Shown piece after piece: positions 45,462 through 54,379 of a stretch of DNA of 64,000 nt (position 1 is its first letter; each line of letters starts with the position of its first letter). The notes beneath the pieces were generated by a model. It worked only from the letters and a program-made list of their open reading frames with translations, ran no database searches and was not told the origin of the DNA. The stretch lies in NCBI GenBank assembly GCA_050247235.1, contig JBFWUN010000002.1, positions 116,602 to 180,601 on the forward strand, read 5' to 3'. The position numbers and the translations under genes are program-made. Origin of the DNA: CAIKBL01 sp050247235. GTDB taxonomy: Bacteria; Pseudomonadota; Gammaproteobacteria; Ga0077536.

Positions 45462-47135
45462 ATGCATCCGTCCGTTCCCCGTCCCGTGATCGCCTTACTG
45501 TGTCTGTTGACCGGCCAGGGCGCCGTTGCGAATCAGCCTGCGGAAACGCCCTTGCACGAACAGGTGCTCGCGTACCTGCGCAACCATCACGGCGTAATCA
45601 CCACGCCGCTGCCGGATCTGCATCCGCGACACACCACGTTCAACGCCGAGGCGCCGATTCCGCCGCAGTGCTACACCAGGCATGACGGCCGCCACAACCC
45701 GTGCTACGTGTGCCATCAGAACCAGGTGCCCGGACGCGAGAACGCGATGAACGACGGTGAGCTGCAGGTGGACTATGCGTTCAGCGATGTCGGGCTCACG
45801 AATCACTGGCACAACCTGTTCGAGGATCGCACCGCGGCCGTGGCAGCGATCAGTGATGCCGAGATCCTCGCGTGGATCGACCAGGACAACTACTCCGCAC
45901 TTGCCCCCGCGTTGAGCAAGGCGGGGTTCGAAGGCTGGATCCCGGATCTCGCAGATCTGCAGCTCGGCGCCGCCGCGTTCGACACGGAGGGCTTCGCGAA
46001 GGACGGCAGTCACTGGGTCGCGTTCAACTACAAGCCGTTCCCCAGCACGTTCTGGCCCACCAACGGATCGACGGACGATGTGATGATCCGGCTGCCGGAG
46101 GCGTTCCGCACAGATGCGTCCGGGGTCTACTCGCTCGATGTCTACCGGGCGAACCTCGCGATCGTCGAGGCCACTGTGAAGGGCCTGCCGGAGATCTCCG
46201 CGCTGCCGTTCGACGAACGGCGGGTCGGTGCGGATCTCGACGGCGACGGCCAGCTGGGTCGTGTGATGCGCGTGACGAAGGTCGATGCCTACGTCGGCGC
46301 CGCTGCCGAGGTGTTCCTGGATACGTATCTCTACCCGGAGGGCACCGAGTTCCTGCACACGGTGCGCTACATCGGGATCCGCGCGGACGGCGAGATCGTG
46401 CCGTCCCGGCGCATGAAGGAAGTCCGCTACATGCGCAAGTGGTCCGCGTACACCAAGCGTACGTATGCGCGTCATTACGAGCTCGGCGGCTTCGAGAAAG
46501 AGGCGGGTGCGCTGCCGCGCCCGGCGCTGGTGGGCGACTGGGGGCTCGACAACGGGTACGGCTGGTCGGTCCACGGCTTCATCGAAGGCGTGGACGGCCA
46601 GTTGCGCACCGCGACATACGAAGAGAACCTGTTCTGCATGGGTTGTCATTCCTCCATCGGTGCGACGATCGACAAGACGTTCGCGTTTCCGCGCAAGGTC
46701 GACGGCGCGGACGGCTGGGGATACATCGACCTGCGCGCGATGACCGATGTGCCCAGCATGGGCGAGACCGACGGCGAAATCCTGACGTACCTCGCCCGGG
46801 TGGGCGGCGGCAGCGAGTTCCGCCACAACGAGGAGATGGCCGTCCGTTGGTTCCACGCGGACGGCACGCCGAATCGCGACGCGATCCTGCGCGCGCCGGA
46901 TGTCTACACGCTGATCACGCCGTCCCGCGAACGCGCGCTCGCACTCAACAAGGCGTACCGCACGATTGTCGCCGCGCAGGACTATCTCTACGGACGTGAC
47001 GCGACGCTCGTCGCGCCGGCCAACGTGCATCGGGAGATCGACAACGAGACCACGCAAACCCTCCCGCTCGAACACTTCCACAACTGGGACATCCGTCTCG
47101 ACTGGTCCCGCGTGTCGAATGTGACACGTAAGTGA
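45462..47135 (+). CDS. Exported protein with two CxxCH heme-attachment sites
   Basis: The 557-residue protein has a signal peptide (ALLCLLTGQGAVA) and two heme c sites, CYVCH near residue 86 and CMGCH near residue 394. No wider domain is recognised. A calcium-like DLDGDGQLG stretch lies about residue 265. It is likely a periplasmic electron-transfer or redox protein. The next gene on the same strand, 141 bases on, is a PhoX-like protein, so the two may be functionally linked. The two sites are more than 300 residues apart, unlike compact diheme cytochromes. Confidence 0.75.
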   Translation: MHPSVPRPVIALLCLLTGQGAVANQPAETPLHEQVLAYLRNHHGVITTPLPDLHPRHTTFNAEAPIPPQCYTRHDGRHNPCYVCHQNQVPGRENAMNDGELQVDYAFSDVGLTNHWHNLFEDRTAAVAAISDAEILAWIDQDNYSALAPALSKAGFEGWIPDLADLQLGAAAFDTEGFAKDGSHWVAFNYKPFPSTFWPTNGSTDDVMIRLPEAFRTDASGVYSLDVYRANLAIVEATVKGLPEISALPFDERRVGADLDGDGQLGRVMRVTKVDAYVGAAAEVFLDTYLYPEGTEFLHTVRYIGIRADGEIVPSRRMKEVRYMRKWSAYTKRTYARHYELGGFEKEAGALPRPALVGDWGLDNGYGWSVHGFIEGVDGQLRTATYEENLFCMGCHSSIGATIDKTFAFPRKVDGADGWGYIDLRAMTDVPSMGETDGEILTYLARVGGGSEFRHNEEMAVRWFHADGTPNRDAILRAPDVYTLITPSRERALALNKAYRTIVAAQDYLYGRDATLVAPANVHREIDNETTQTLPLEHFHNWDIRLDWSRVSNVTRK

Positions 47136-47276
47136 CCGGTTGATGCCGGACGCGTCACGCGGGCTTTATTCCACTGACACATTGGTTCACGACACTGCGC
47201 CCCGATGTCCGATCGGAGGGATTGGACACGTCAGACAGCGACGAACCGAAGTCCACCGGTTCGCAGGAGGAACTCA

Positions 47277-48971
47277 ATGAAGATGCGCTCCCTGCCGAGG
47301 CACCTCGGCCTCAGCGCGATCGCGCTCGCGATTTCGCAGACGGTCGCCGCCGGCACCGCCCCGTTTTTCTACCCGCTGCAGCAGTCCGCCGCGGTGGCCT
47401 CACCCAACCATCTGAACGAACTGAATTCGCCGTGGCAGGTCCCGGCTGGTCTCAGCCAGAAGAACCTGATGAGCCTCAAGGAAGTCGAGGCCGATGTGAA
47501 CCAGTCGATCCAGCGTTCGATCGACGCGGGCACGAGCGCATCGATGTTCGACATGCTCACGTATGACCCGACCGGCCGTTACATCTTCATTCCGCACGAG
47601 ACCCCGTGGGGCGCCGGCGTGTCACGCTATGACACGGTCAGCGACAAGACCGAGCTGCTGTTTGCCGGCGACCAGGAAGCCGCGACGAACGAATTGTGCA
47701 CGTCCGATCCGCTGAGCGCCGAGCGTGACCCGACCGACGGCCGTTGCCCGGCGTGGGACTTCGACTTCGGTGCGTTCGATCCCTCGCGCTGGACGCCATG
47801 GGGCACCTTGTGGCTCGGCGAAGAATGGACGGCGCTCGGCCGCATCGTCGAGATCATGAATCCACTCGGCCCCAAGCCGGCCGATCCGATTGCTTCCGCC
47901 GCCACCGAGGGTGTGCACTGGCGCATCGTGAACGAGATCGCCAACGTGGCGCATGAAGGCATCAACTTCAGCGTCAAGGATCCGACCGGCACGGTCTACT
48001 ACATCGACGAGTGGAACTCCGGCTCCATCTACATGCTGAAGCTCAAGCAGCCCGGAAACCTCGCGGGCGGCGGTCAGACGTTCGTGCTGTCGGTCGATGC
48101 GTTCGCCTCGACCGGGGGTGATCCGGCCAAGAACTTCAACGAAGGCGCCAATGCTGCAGCAACGCGCTTCGGCATGGCCACCTGGGCACCGATCACGGAC
48201 GCGGACGGCAACAAGCTGCCCGGCCGGACCTGGAACCCGTTCGCCGACGGTCCGACCAGCGATCCGCGCACGGATCCCACGGCGCGGGGTGGTCGCGGGG
48301 CGGCCGATGAGGCCGGCGGCACGCCGTACGGGCGTCCCGAAGACATGTCGATCGGCGTACTGCCGAACGGCAACGAGATCATCTACGTGACGACGACATC
48401 CGATCACACAGTGATCTCAATCGAGCAGCTGCCGAGCGGCAAGGCGAACGTCAGGCTCTTCGCGAGCCGCGCGACACCGAAGAACGTCGGCTTCCTGCCG
48501 ACTACCGGCCGCCTGGATTCGCCGGACAACCTGGCGATCGACACGCTCGGCAATGTCTACATCATCGAAGACTCGCCGAACGGCAGCGACGTCGGTGGCG
48601 ACATCTGGTTCGCGCGTGACATGAACAACGACGGCGTCGCCGAGTCGCTGGATCACTTCCTGAGCGTCCAAGTGGACGGTTCGGAGGCGACCGGCATGAT
48701 CTTCCATCCGAAGGATCCGTCGCGCTTCGTCGTGGCCGTGCAGCACCCGGACAGCACGGATCTCGCCGCGGTACCCGGTGGCTTCGGTGACGCGGTGTGG
48801 GAATTCGACGTGGCGAAAGTCGTGCCGCCCACCTGCGAAGGTCCGCGCAGCCAGTGGATGACGTTCGACAGCCGCAGCCGTCAGTGGGTCCGCGCGTGCA
48901 CGGTGGCGAGCGACTTCAACTTCGTGAAGCAGCTCGAGCGCAACGCGCCGCTCCTCCCCTACAACCCGTAA
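47277..48971 (+). CDS. PhoX/DUF839-like secreted protein
   Basis: The 564-residue exported protein has a signal peptide (AIALAISQTVAAG), then a beta-propeller-like DUF839 body: TPWGTLWLGEEWTALGRIVEI, IANVAHEGINFSVKDPTGTVYYIDEW, and LDSPDNLAIDTLGNVYIIEDSPNGSDVGGDIW. These resemble PhoX-type Ca/Fe alkaline phosphatases, but I do not see a Tat twin-Arg signal, so phosphatase activity is uncertain. The C-terminus holds two Cys that may pair. AGGAGG site. It follows the two-heme protein gene. Confidence 0.75.
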   Translation: MKMRSLPRHLGLSAIALAISQTVAAGTAPFFYPLQQSAAVASPNHLNELNSPWQVPAGLSQKNLMSLKEVEADVNQSIQRSIDAGTSASMFDMLTYDPTGRYIFIPHETPWGAGVSRYDTVSDKTELLFAGDQEAATNELCTSDPLSAERDPTDGRCPAWDFDFGAFDPSRWTPWGTLWLGEEWTALGRIVEIMNPLGPKPADPIASAATEGVHWRIVNEIANVAHEGINFSVKDPTGTVYYIDEWNSGSIYMLKLKQPGNLAGGGQTFVLSVDAFASTGGDPAKNFNEGANAAATRFGMATWAPITDADGNKLPGRTWNPFADGPTSDPRTDPTARGGRGAADEAGGTPYGRPEDMSIGVLPNGNEIIYVTTTSDHTVISIEQLPSGKANVRLFASRATPKNVGFLPTTGRLDSPDNLAIDTLGNVYIIEDSPNGSDVGGDIWFARDMNNDGVAESLDHFLSVQVDGSEATGMIFHPKDPSRFVVAVQHPDSTDLAAVPGGFGDAVWEFDVAKVVPPTCEGPRSQWMTFDSRSRQWVRACTVASDFNFVKQLERNAPLLPYNP

Positions 48972-49048
48972 CGAGCCCTGCCCGGCGCGGGGACTTCCCG
49001 CGCCGCTTCTTCGCGGGGCCGGTCCGCCGGCCCCGTGTCCCCTTGCCG

Positions 49049-50350
49049 TCACGCAGTGCCGATCAGCACCGACGCAAAACCGCCGCCGGGGGTCCGGAAA
49101 TTCGTGGTCTGCCCGGCATAGAGCCGCGCGGCCAGCAGCTGCACCCGTCCGGTATAGGCGTAGGCGCGCAGATCGAGCTTCAGATCCGTCTCCACCCCGT
49201 CGATGGCCAGGCGCCGCTGGCTGGGGGCTACCCGCGCCTGCGCGACGTAGTCACCCCGCACGATGTCCTGCCACACGCGCCGGGTCAGCTTGTCACCACG
49301 GTACGCGGCTTTGCTGCCGTACCCCGCGGCCGGCTTGAAAAAGTGGTCGTCGCGCGCGGCCCACCACGCATCGGCCGTCGCGGCGGTGACGCGTTGCGTG
49401 CGCGGGATCCCGGACAGCAGCACGTCGCGCGTGTCCGCCGGCACGTCCCAGGCCGCGAGCATCGCGGGATCGCTCAGCCACGCGAGATTGCGCTTGTTCG
49501 CATAGAGGGCGTGGGCCCGTGGCGAGGGTGTCAGCGCCACGTGACCGGCCGTGTATGCCTCGCGCAGGGCCGCGTGTGCCGGCTCGTCGAGGTAGAAGTC
49601 TGTCAGCCGGTTGTACACGAGATCGATGGATTCGCCGGCCTGGAACAGCATGTCCCGATCGCGTGCGAGATCGCGCGGATCGCAGACCACCGCCGCGATG
49701 CCGTGGCGGTTGAACAGGTCAGCGAAGAGCGCGAACTCCGGCGCCAGGTACTGTTCCGCCGGGTCATCGTCGACGATGGCGATCCGGCGCAGCGGCGCGT
49801 CACCCCGCTGGCGTCGCCATTCGGCACGGAACATCGCGACGAATTCGTCCCCCAGGCGATCGAGATCGCCGGCCGGTGAGAACAGTTCTCCCATGGCTCG
49901 ACAGCAATCCGCCTGCGCCCGCGCGAGCAGCAGGTTGAGCAGACCGCCCCCGGCATTGGTATTGATCTCGATGAGCTGCGGGCCAGCCTCACCAAGATGG
50001 AAATCAAAGCCCATGAACACGCCGCGCGGACCCGGATCCAGTCGCGCAATTGCCGACGCATCGGCGAGCGCAGCAGCCTGGTACGCCGGCAGCGCGATCA
50101 CGTCCTCCACGGCCTGCACGATCGCGGCGATCCGGTCGCGCTGTGCCGCGTCCAGGAACACCACGGTATCCGCGAAGAGGTGCGGGCGCGCGGAGAGCAT
50201 CGGCGCGACGACACTCGGCGGCAAGGCGGCCCGCAGCGCCGCGCCGAGCCGCCCGGTATCCAGGGTGCGGCACGCGCACTGGCGGTTGAGGCGCTCCGAC
50301 AGGCCAAAGTGCGCGTCGGCGCACGGGGCGTCTTGCGAGCGCGCGTTCAC
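49049..50350 (-). CDS. ATP-grasp-like protein of unknown function
   Basis: The 433-residue protein has GFDFHLGEAGPQLIEINTNAGGGLLN (residues about 120-145), FFKPAAGYGSKAAYRGDKLT, and near the end LKLDLRAYAYTGRVQLLAARLYAGQTTNFRT. These look like ATP-grasp nucleotide and metal loops in unusual order, as in circularly permuted ATP-grasp ligases. GTG start at 50350, overlapping the ECF sigma stop by 4 bases (GTGA), which fixes the start. It probably ligates a carboxylate to an amine or thiol. I do not know a named family. Confidence 0.65.
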   Translation of the reverse strand: MNARSQDAPCADAHFGLSERLNRQCACRTLDTGRLGAALRAALPPSVVAPMLSARPHLFADTVVFLDAAQRDRIAAIVQAVEDVIALPAYQAAALADASAIARLDPGPRGVFMGFDFHLGEAGPQLIEINTNAGGGLLNLLLARAQADCCRAMGELFSPAGDLDRLGDEFVAMFRAEWRRQRGDAPLRRIAIVDDDPAEQYLAPEFALFADLFNRHGIAAVVCDPRDLARDRDMLFQAGESIDLVYNRLTDFYLDEPAHAALREAYTAGHVALTPSPRAHALYANKRNLAWLSDPAMLAAWDVPADTRDVLLSGIPRTQRVTAATADAWWAARDDHFFKPAAGYGSKAAYRGDKLTRRVWQDIVRGDYVAQARVAPSQRRLAIDGVETDLKLDLRAYAYTGRVQLLAARLYAGQTTNFRTPGGGFASVLIGTA

Positions 50351-50937
50351 CCGAGGACCTTCCGCGCAGGATCGGCGTCCGGGTGCGCGCGAGCGCAGCG
50401 GAACGCAGCGTCGGCATCGCGATAGAAGTCGCATGCGCGGGCAAGCGCGGCCTTCAGCCGCTGACGCGCACGATGGATGCGGATCTTGGCGGTGGCGACC
50501 GAGCATCCGCTGACCTGCGCGGTCTCCCCCGCGGTCATGCCCTCCAGGTCATGCAGGATGAGCGCGGTGCGGTAGTCCGGCGGCAGGCTGTCGATCACCT
50601 CGCGCACGCACGAATTCATTTCGTCGATCGCGATGCCGTCGTCGAGCGCGACGTCGGCGCTCACAGGCTCGACCGTGTCGTCGAGATCCGTGATCCTCAC
50701 GCGCGATGCCGGACGCCGCAGGTGGTCGGCAACGACGTGGCTCGCGATCGCGAAGACCCAGGTCTTCAACTGCGACCGGCCATCGAAGCCGCCCAGCCCC
50801 TGGTGGACGCGCAGCCAGGTTTCCTGCAGCAGGTCGTCGACGAGTGCACCCGGCCCCACCTGCCGCGCGAGGTAGCGCTGCAGCGGGGCTTCCAGTTCAC
50901 GGACGACGACGTCGAAATCGTGCTCCAGTTCGCTCAT
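50347..50937 (-). CDS. ECF-type sigma factor with Cys-containing C-terminal tail
   Basis: The 196-residue protein has region 2 (LVDDLLQETWLRVHQGL and LKTWVFAIASHVVADHLRR) and region 4 (EGMTAGETAQVSGCSVATAKIRIHRARQRLK). A tail after region 4 (CDFYRDADAAFRCARAHPDAD) has two Cys and a His that could bind metal. No anti-sigma lies next to it; instead an AhpD-like gene is upstream and a coupled ATP-grasp-like gene downstream, so the tail may do the sensing. GGAG site 11 bases before the ATG. Confidence 0.85.
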   Translation of the reverse strand: MSELEHDFDVVVRELEAPLQRYLARQVGPGALVDDLLQETWLRVHQGLGGFDGRSQLKTWVFAIASHVVADHLRRPASRVRITDLDDTVEPVSADVALDDGIAIDEMNSCVREVIDSLPPDYRTALILHDLEGMTAGETAQVSGCSVATAKIRIHRARQRLKAALARACDFYRDADAAFRCARAHPDADPARKVLG

Positions 50938-50993
50938 GGTTCAATTCTCCAGGCCGCTGCGGAGCGGTGGGCGGACCGCCCCGCAACCGAGGA

Positions 50994-51287
50994 TCAGCAG
51001 CAGCTTTTCGTGTTCATCACGGTCATCGTGGCCGCGGGCGGGCAGCACGCGCTGTCGTCCGCGGATTTCGCGCCAGCGCCAAGCGCCGCGTTCGCGGTGT
51101 CGAGTACCTTGGTCGCGGGCACGCGACGAATCTTGTCCGCGAGCGCGATCGCTTCCGCGATCTCGGCGTCGCTCAGTCCCGCCTTGCGCGCTTCCGGCAC
51201 GTGGTACTCGATGCACGGGATGCAGTTCGCCGCCAGCGCGGCGCCGAGTGCGACGAGTTCGCGGTCACGGTGTGTCAGGGTAGTCAT
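50994..51287 (-). CDS. Carboxymuconolactone decarboxylase/AhpD-like protein
   Basis: The 97-residue protein has the AhpD-type redox motif C22-x-x-C25 with His at 29 (NCIPCIEYHV), so it is probably a thiol peroxidase or reductase rather than a lactone decarboxylase. The C-terminal tail has two extra Cys pairs (C81-C82 and C96-C97 at the very end), unusual for the family and suggestive of metal or metalloid binding. An AAGGA site precedes the ATG. It leads a leftward unit with the ECF sigma and ATP-grasp-like genes. Confidence 0.85.
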   Translation of the reverse strand: MTTLTHRDRELVALGAALAANCIPCIEYHVPEARKAGLSDAEIAEAIALADKIRRVPATKVLDTANAALGAGAKSADDSACCPPAATMTVMNTKSCC

Positions 51288-51392
51288 CGTGGGGTCCTTT
51301 CGTGTGGTGGTCTGGTGTATGGCGTGCGGAGGTGCGCACGTTGCAGTCTTTGACGGAATGCGTGGGACAAGGGATACACCCCCCTTTCGCCT

Positions 51393-52607
51393 TCATGCGG
51401 GTGTGCGTGCACGTGCACCCGCACCGTGCGCCGCCGCGGGCATCGGGATCAGCAACAGCGCGACGAACGCGCTCAACGCGAGCGCGCCCGACAGCCACGC
51501 GGCCCCGGCGCCCAGGTGTTCGAGCGCGAGACCGAACGCGAGCGGCGCGCATGCCTGCGAGATCCGGGACGGCAAGGTCAGCCAGCCCTGGCGCGCGCCG
51601 TATCCCTCGGGTCCGAAGATCGCGAGCGGCAAAGTGCCTTTCGCGATCGTCAGGATCCCGTTGCCCGCCCCGTGCAGGATCGCGAACACTGCGCTGCCGC
51701 CGGCGCCGAAACCCATCAGCAGCAGTACGCCCGCAGGGTGTGCGAGCGCGGCGAGGCGCGCGGACACCATCGGCGAGACATGCCGGAGCACGCCGAACTC
51801 GAACAGCCGTGCGGCCACTTGCGCGGGTCCGATCAGCGCACCCGCGGCGACCGCCATTGCCACGGTAGCGCCGGTCGCCTCCAGCAGCCGCGGGAGATGC
51901 GTGGCCATCGCGGCGGCGATGAACCACGCCACCGCGAACACGTAGGCGAGCAGCGCACCGGTGAAGCGCAATCGCGCCGATTCCCCTGGCGCGTCGCTGC
52001 CACCGGCGCGTGCGGCGACAGGCGCGCCATGCGCCCGCACGGCGGGGGCACGCGGCAGCGAGGCGTTCAACGGCAGCCCGAGCAGGAGATGCAGCACCGC
52101 CCATACCTGGCAGGTCCCGCGCCAGCCGATCTGCGCGTCCAGGGCGGCACTGAGCGGCCACGCGACGGTGCTCGCGAAGCCCGCGATCAGCGTGATGCCG
52201 GTGATTGCGCCGCGCGAATCCTCGCGGTAGAGACGCACCAGTGCCGCGAAGGCCGCCTCGTAGAGGCCACTGCCCATCGCGAGACCGAGCACGGCCCACG
52301 CGAGAAACAGGTCCGGCACGTCCCGCGCCGCGGCGAGCGTGAACAGGCCGAGCGCGAACAGTCCGTTGGTAAGCATCAGCACCGGGCGTCCGCCGCGGCG
52401 GTCGATCGCGCGCCCGGCCACGGGCCCGACGAACGCCGCGAGCACGAGCGCTGCGGAAAACGCCGCGAACACCGTCGACGCCGCGACGCCGAGGTCGCGC
52501 GCCATCGGCGTGGCGAGCACCGCCGGCACGTAATAGGACGACCCCCAGGCCAAGGTCTGCGCACTGCCGAGCGCGATGACGGTCCGGCTGCGGGCGGCGC
52601 GACTCAT
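51393..52607 (-). CDS. MFS transporter
   Basis: The 404-residue protein has twelve predicted membrane segments and MFS loops such as GPVAGRAIDRRGGRPVLM. Its start overlaps the stop of the acetyltransferase gene by 4 bases (ATGA). With that ArsN2-like gene and the Cys-rich MarR gene upstream, a role in exporting an arsenical or other toxic compound is likely, but the substrate is inference. Confidence 0.88.
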   Translation of the reverse strand: MSRAARSRTVIALGSAQTLAWGSSYYVPAVLATPMARDLGVAASTVFAAFSAALVLAAFVGPVAGRAIDRRGGRPVLMLTNGLFALGLFTLAAARDVPDLFLAWAVLGLAMGSGLYEAAFAALVRLYREDSRGAITGITLIAGFASTVAWPLSAALDAQIGWRGTCQVWAVLHLLLGLPLNASLPRAPAVRAHGAPVAARAGGSDAPGESARLRFTGALLAYVFAVAWFIAAAMATHLPRLLEATGATVAMAVAAGALIGPAQVAARLFEFGVLRHVSPMVSARLAALAHPAGVLLLMGFGAGGSAVFAILHGAGNGILTIAKGTLPLAIFGPEGYGARQGWLTLPSRISQACAPLAFGLALEHLGAGAAWLSGALALSAFVALLLIPMPAAAHGAGARARTPA

Positions 52608-53122
52608 CGACCGGGGGCGCGCGGTCCGGCGGCCTGGTCGGCCGGTGCGCCGCGCGCGCGTTCAGTCGCCGCGGGGAGGGGCAGCGCGCGCCACATCAGC
52701 ACGGCCGATGCCGGGCACGCGCCCTGGAACTCGGCCGACGCCTGCAATGCGCGCGGCGCGCGATCCCGTGGGATCGGCCGGAAACCGAGCCGCGCGAAGT
52801 ATGCCTCGGCCGATGTCGTGAGCAGGTACAGCGCGGCGACCCCGCGCGCCTCAGCCATCTCGCCGAGCTGCGTGACGAGACGGCGCGCGAGCCCGGTGTC
52901 ACGCGCGTCGGGGGCCACGACGACGGAACGGAGCAGCGCGACCGGCCCGTGGCATTCGAGCCCGGCGACGCCGACGAGGCGCCCGTCCACTTCTGCGACG
53001 ACGAAGTCCGCCAGGTGCTCGCGTGCCCCGTCACGCGGCAACCCTTCAGCTTCCAGCAGCGCGGCGATGGCTGGCCAGTCCGCGTCGCGCGCAGGCCTTG
53101 GGGCTTCCACCTTCAGCAGCAC
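52604..53122 (-). CDS. ArsN2-like GNAT acetyltransferase
   Basis: The 172-residue protein has the GNAT fold, with VAEVDGRLVGVAGLECHGPVALLRSVVVAPDARDTGLARRLV carrying the acetyl-CoA loop, then LYLLTTSAEAYFARLGFRPIPR and EFQGACPASAVLMW. This set, above all LLTTSAEAYF and CPASAVLM, is the pattern of arsenic-operon ArsN2 proteins; ArsN1 relatives acetylate organoarsenicals. A poorly conserved tail follows. GTG at 53122 overlaps the marR end by 10 bases; GTG at 53110 is an alternative. Confidence 0.8.
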   Translation of the reverse strand: MLLKVEAPRPARDADWPAIAALLEAEGLPRDGAREHLADFVVAEVDGRLVGVAGLECHGPVALLRSVVVAPDARDTGLARRLVTQLGEMAEARGVAALYLLTTSAEAYFARLGFRPIPRDRAPRALQASAEFQGACPASAVLMWRALPLPAATERARGAPADQAAGPRAPGR

Positions 53123-53613
53123 GGCGTGGTCTCCCGGCGCGCGGGCGCCGGCAGGCAACAGGTCGCGGAAGGGTCGGTCCGCAGCGCGTCGAGCAGCCGC
53201 TGCAGGCTGTGCGCCACGCCGGCGCGTTCGTCCGGGCCCAGGGTCGCGAGCAGGCGCTCCGCGTGGGTGTCCAGGGATTCGTTCAGCGCAGACACGGTGT
53301 CGCGCCCGGCCGGGGTCAGAGTAACGAGCCAGCTGCGCGCGTCGGCGGGATTCGGCTCCTTCGTCACGAGGCCCCGGCCCACCATCGTGTCCACCGCGCG
53401 GGACACCCAGCTTTTTTCGAGGCACAGGCGCGCGCCGAGATCGGTCAGCGACAGGGGGGTTCCGGCACGGTCGAGTTCGACCAGGAGGTGACATTGTGTG
53501 CTGGTGGTCCGGCAGCAGTCCGCGACGACGCGCTGCGCGCGCGCGTACATCCGGGTGACTTCGCGAAGCAGCGCACCGGCCGGGATCCGGGCTGCGGAGG
53601 GGTTGTTCATCAT
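53113..53613 (-). CDS. MarR-family regulator with Cys clusters
   Basis: The 166-residue winged-helix protein has the recognition region LSLTDLGARLCLEKSWVSRAVDTMVGRGLV. Unlike typical MarR proteins it has C33, C34 and C41 in DCCRTTSTQCHLLVE at the dimer/ligand region, plus two Cys pairs in the tail (CC at about 151-152 and at the very end). This suggests sensing of a thiol-reactive metal or metalloid. ATG at 53613 or 53610. First gene of MarR / ArsN2-like / MFS, with a dyad overlapping its promoter. Confidence 0.85.
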   Translation of the reverse strand: MMNNPSAARIPAGALLREVTRMYARAQRVVADCCRTTSTQCHLLVELDRAGTPLSLTDLGARLCLEKSWVSRAVDTMVGRGLVTKEPNPADARSWLVTLTPAGRDTVSALNESLDTHAERLLATLGPDERAGVAHSLQRLLDALRTDPSATCCLPAPARRETTPCC

Positions 53614-53623
53614 TTGATTGCCA

Positions 53624-53670
53624 TTGACAACTACTTCCGGGACCTTAGGCCTCGAGGACATAGTTGTCAA
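53624..53670 (-). promoter_or_regulatory. Promoter and operator dyad of the marR operon
   Basis: TTGACAACTA at 53624-53633 and its exact inverse at 53661-53670 are separated by 27 bases. Read leftward, the right copy supplies TTGACA (-35), followed by a 17-base spacer and TAAGGT (-10), so a regulator bound to the two half-sites would block transcription. Autoregulation by the MarR protein is the simple reading. Confidence 0.6.
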
Positions 53671-53725
53671 ACACAACCATTCAAGGATCGCGGGGCGCGA
53701 TCCGTCGATGCGAGTCGACCGGCCT

Positions 53726-54379
53726 CTACCAGCGCAGCAGGCGGGGACCGAGCAGCGCGCCGATTCCCGCGGGGATCAGCATGCCGAACACGTACCACGT
53801 GGCGATGAACGGCGCGGCCATCTCAGGGCAATGAAATGTATAGACGAGCGCCCCGGTCGCGCCGGCAAGCAGCCCCGCGGCCGCGCCGGCCAGCGCAAGG
53901 CGCGTGGGGGCGAGCCCGCGCAGCGCCCAGAACGCGGCCACGAACGTGGGCGCGGCCAGGATTCCGATCCACACCGGGCAGTCCGCCCAGGTTTCGCCGA
54001 ACAGGAGCGTGCAGCGCGCCGACGGCGCCGCGCGCGCGAGCACGACTGCCGCGAGCACCCAGATCCCCGCGAGCGCCGCTTCCACCAGCAGTCCCGCGCG
54101 GCCGAGCGGCACACCGGGCCGTCCCAGCCGGCTGACTGCCAGGATCCCGGCCACTCCGAGCGCGACCGGCAGCGCGAGCTTCACCCAGAACATCGGCCAG
54201 GTGACCGCGTCGACCAGGGTCGGCAGCACGCCGAGCATTGTCAGCATCATGGCAACCGCCACTGACAGGCCGGCGCCGAGCGCGAGCGCGAGGCGGCGGC
54301 GGTGCGTCTCCGCGGGCACCGGATCCACCCCGGTCGCGAGCATTCGAATCAGTTCATCGGTCTGCATCGTAATCCGCAT
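53726..54379 (-). CDS. nrsF: NrsF-type (DUF1109) membrane anti-sigma factor
   Basis: The 217-residue protein has a short cytosolic start (TDELIRMLATGVDPVP) and six membrane segments, the NrsF/DUF1109 layout. It holds the paired sigma at the inner membrane. Three Cys are C123, C134 and C184. The last two have the same spacing as the Cys pair I recall as essential for metal sensing in Caulobacter NrsF. It starts one base after the sigma stop and its partner's targets are the bufferin genes next door. Confidence 0.85.
   Translation of the reverse strand: MRITMQTDELIRMLATGVDPVPAETHRRRLALALGAGLSVAVAMMLTMLGVLPTLVDAVTWPMFWVKLALPVALGVAGILAVSRLGRPGVPLGRAGLLVEAALAGIWVLAAVVLARAAPSARCTLLFGETWADCPVWIGILAAPTFVAAFWALRGLAPTRLALAGAAAGLLAGATGALVYTFHCPEMAAPFIATWYVFGMLIPAGIGALLGPRLLRW

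Noticed and set aside
51265..52299. 344-residue frame overlapping the MFS gene
   Set aside because: Arg/Gly/Ala-biased out-of-frame translation of the MFS transporter.
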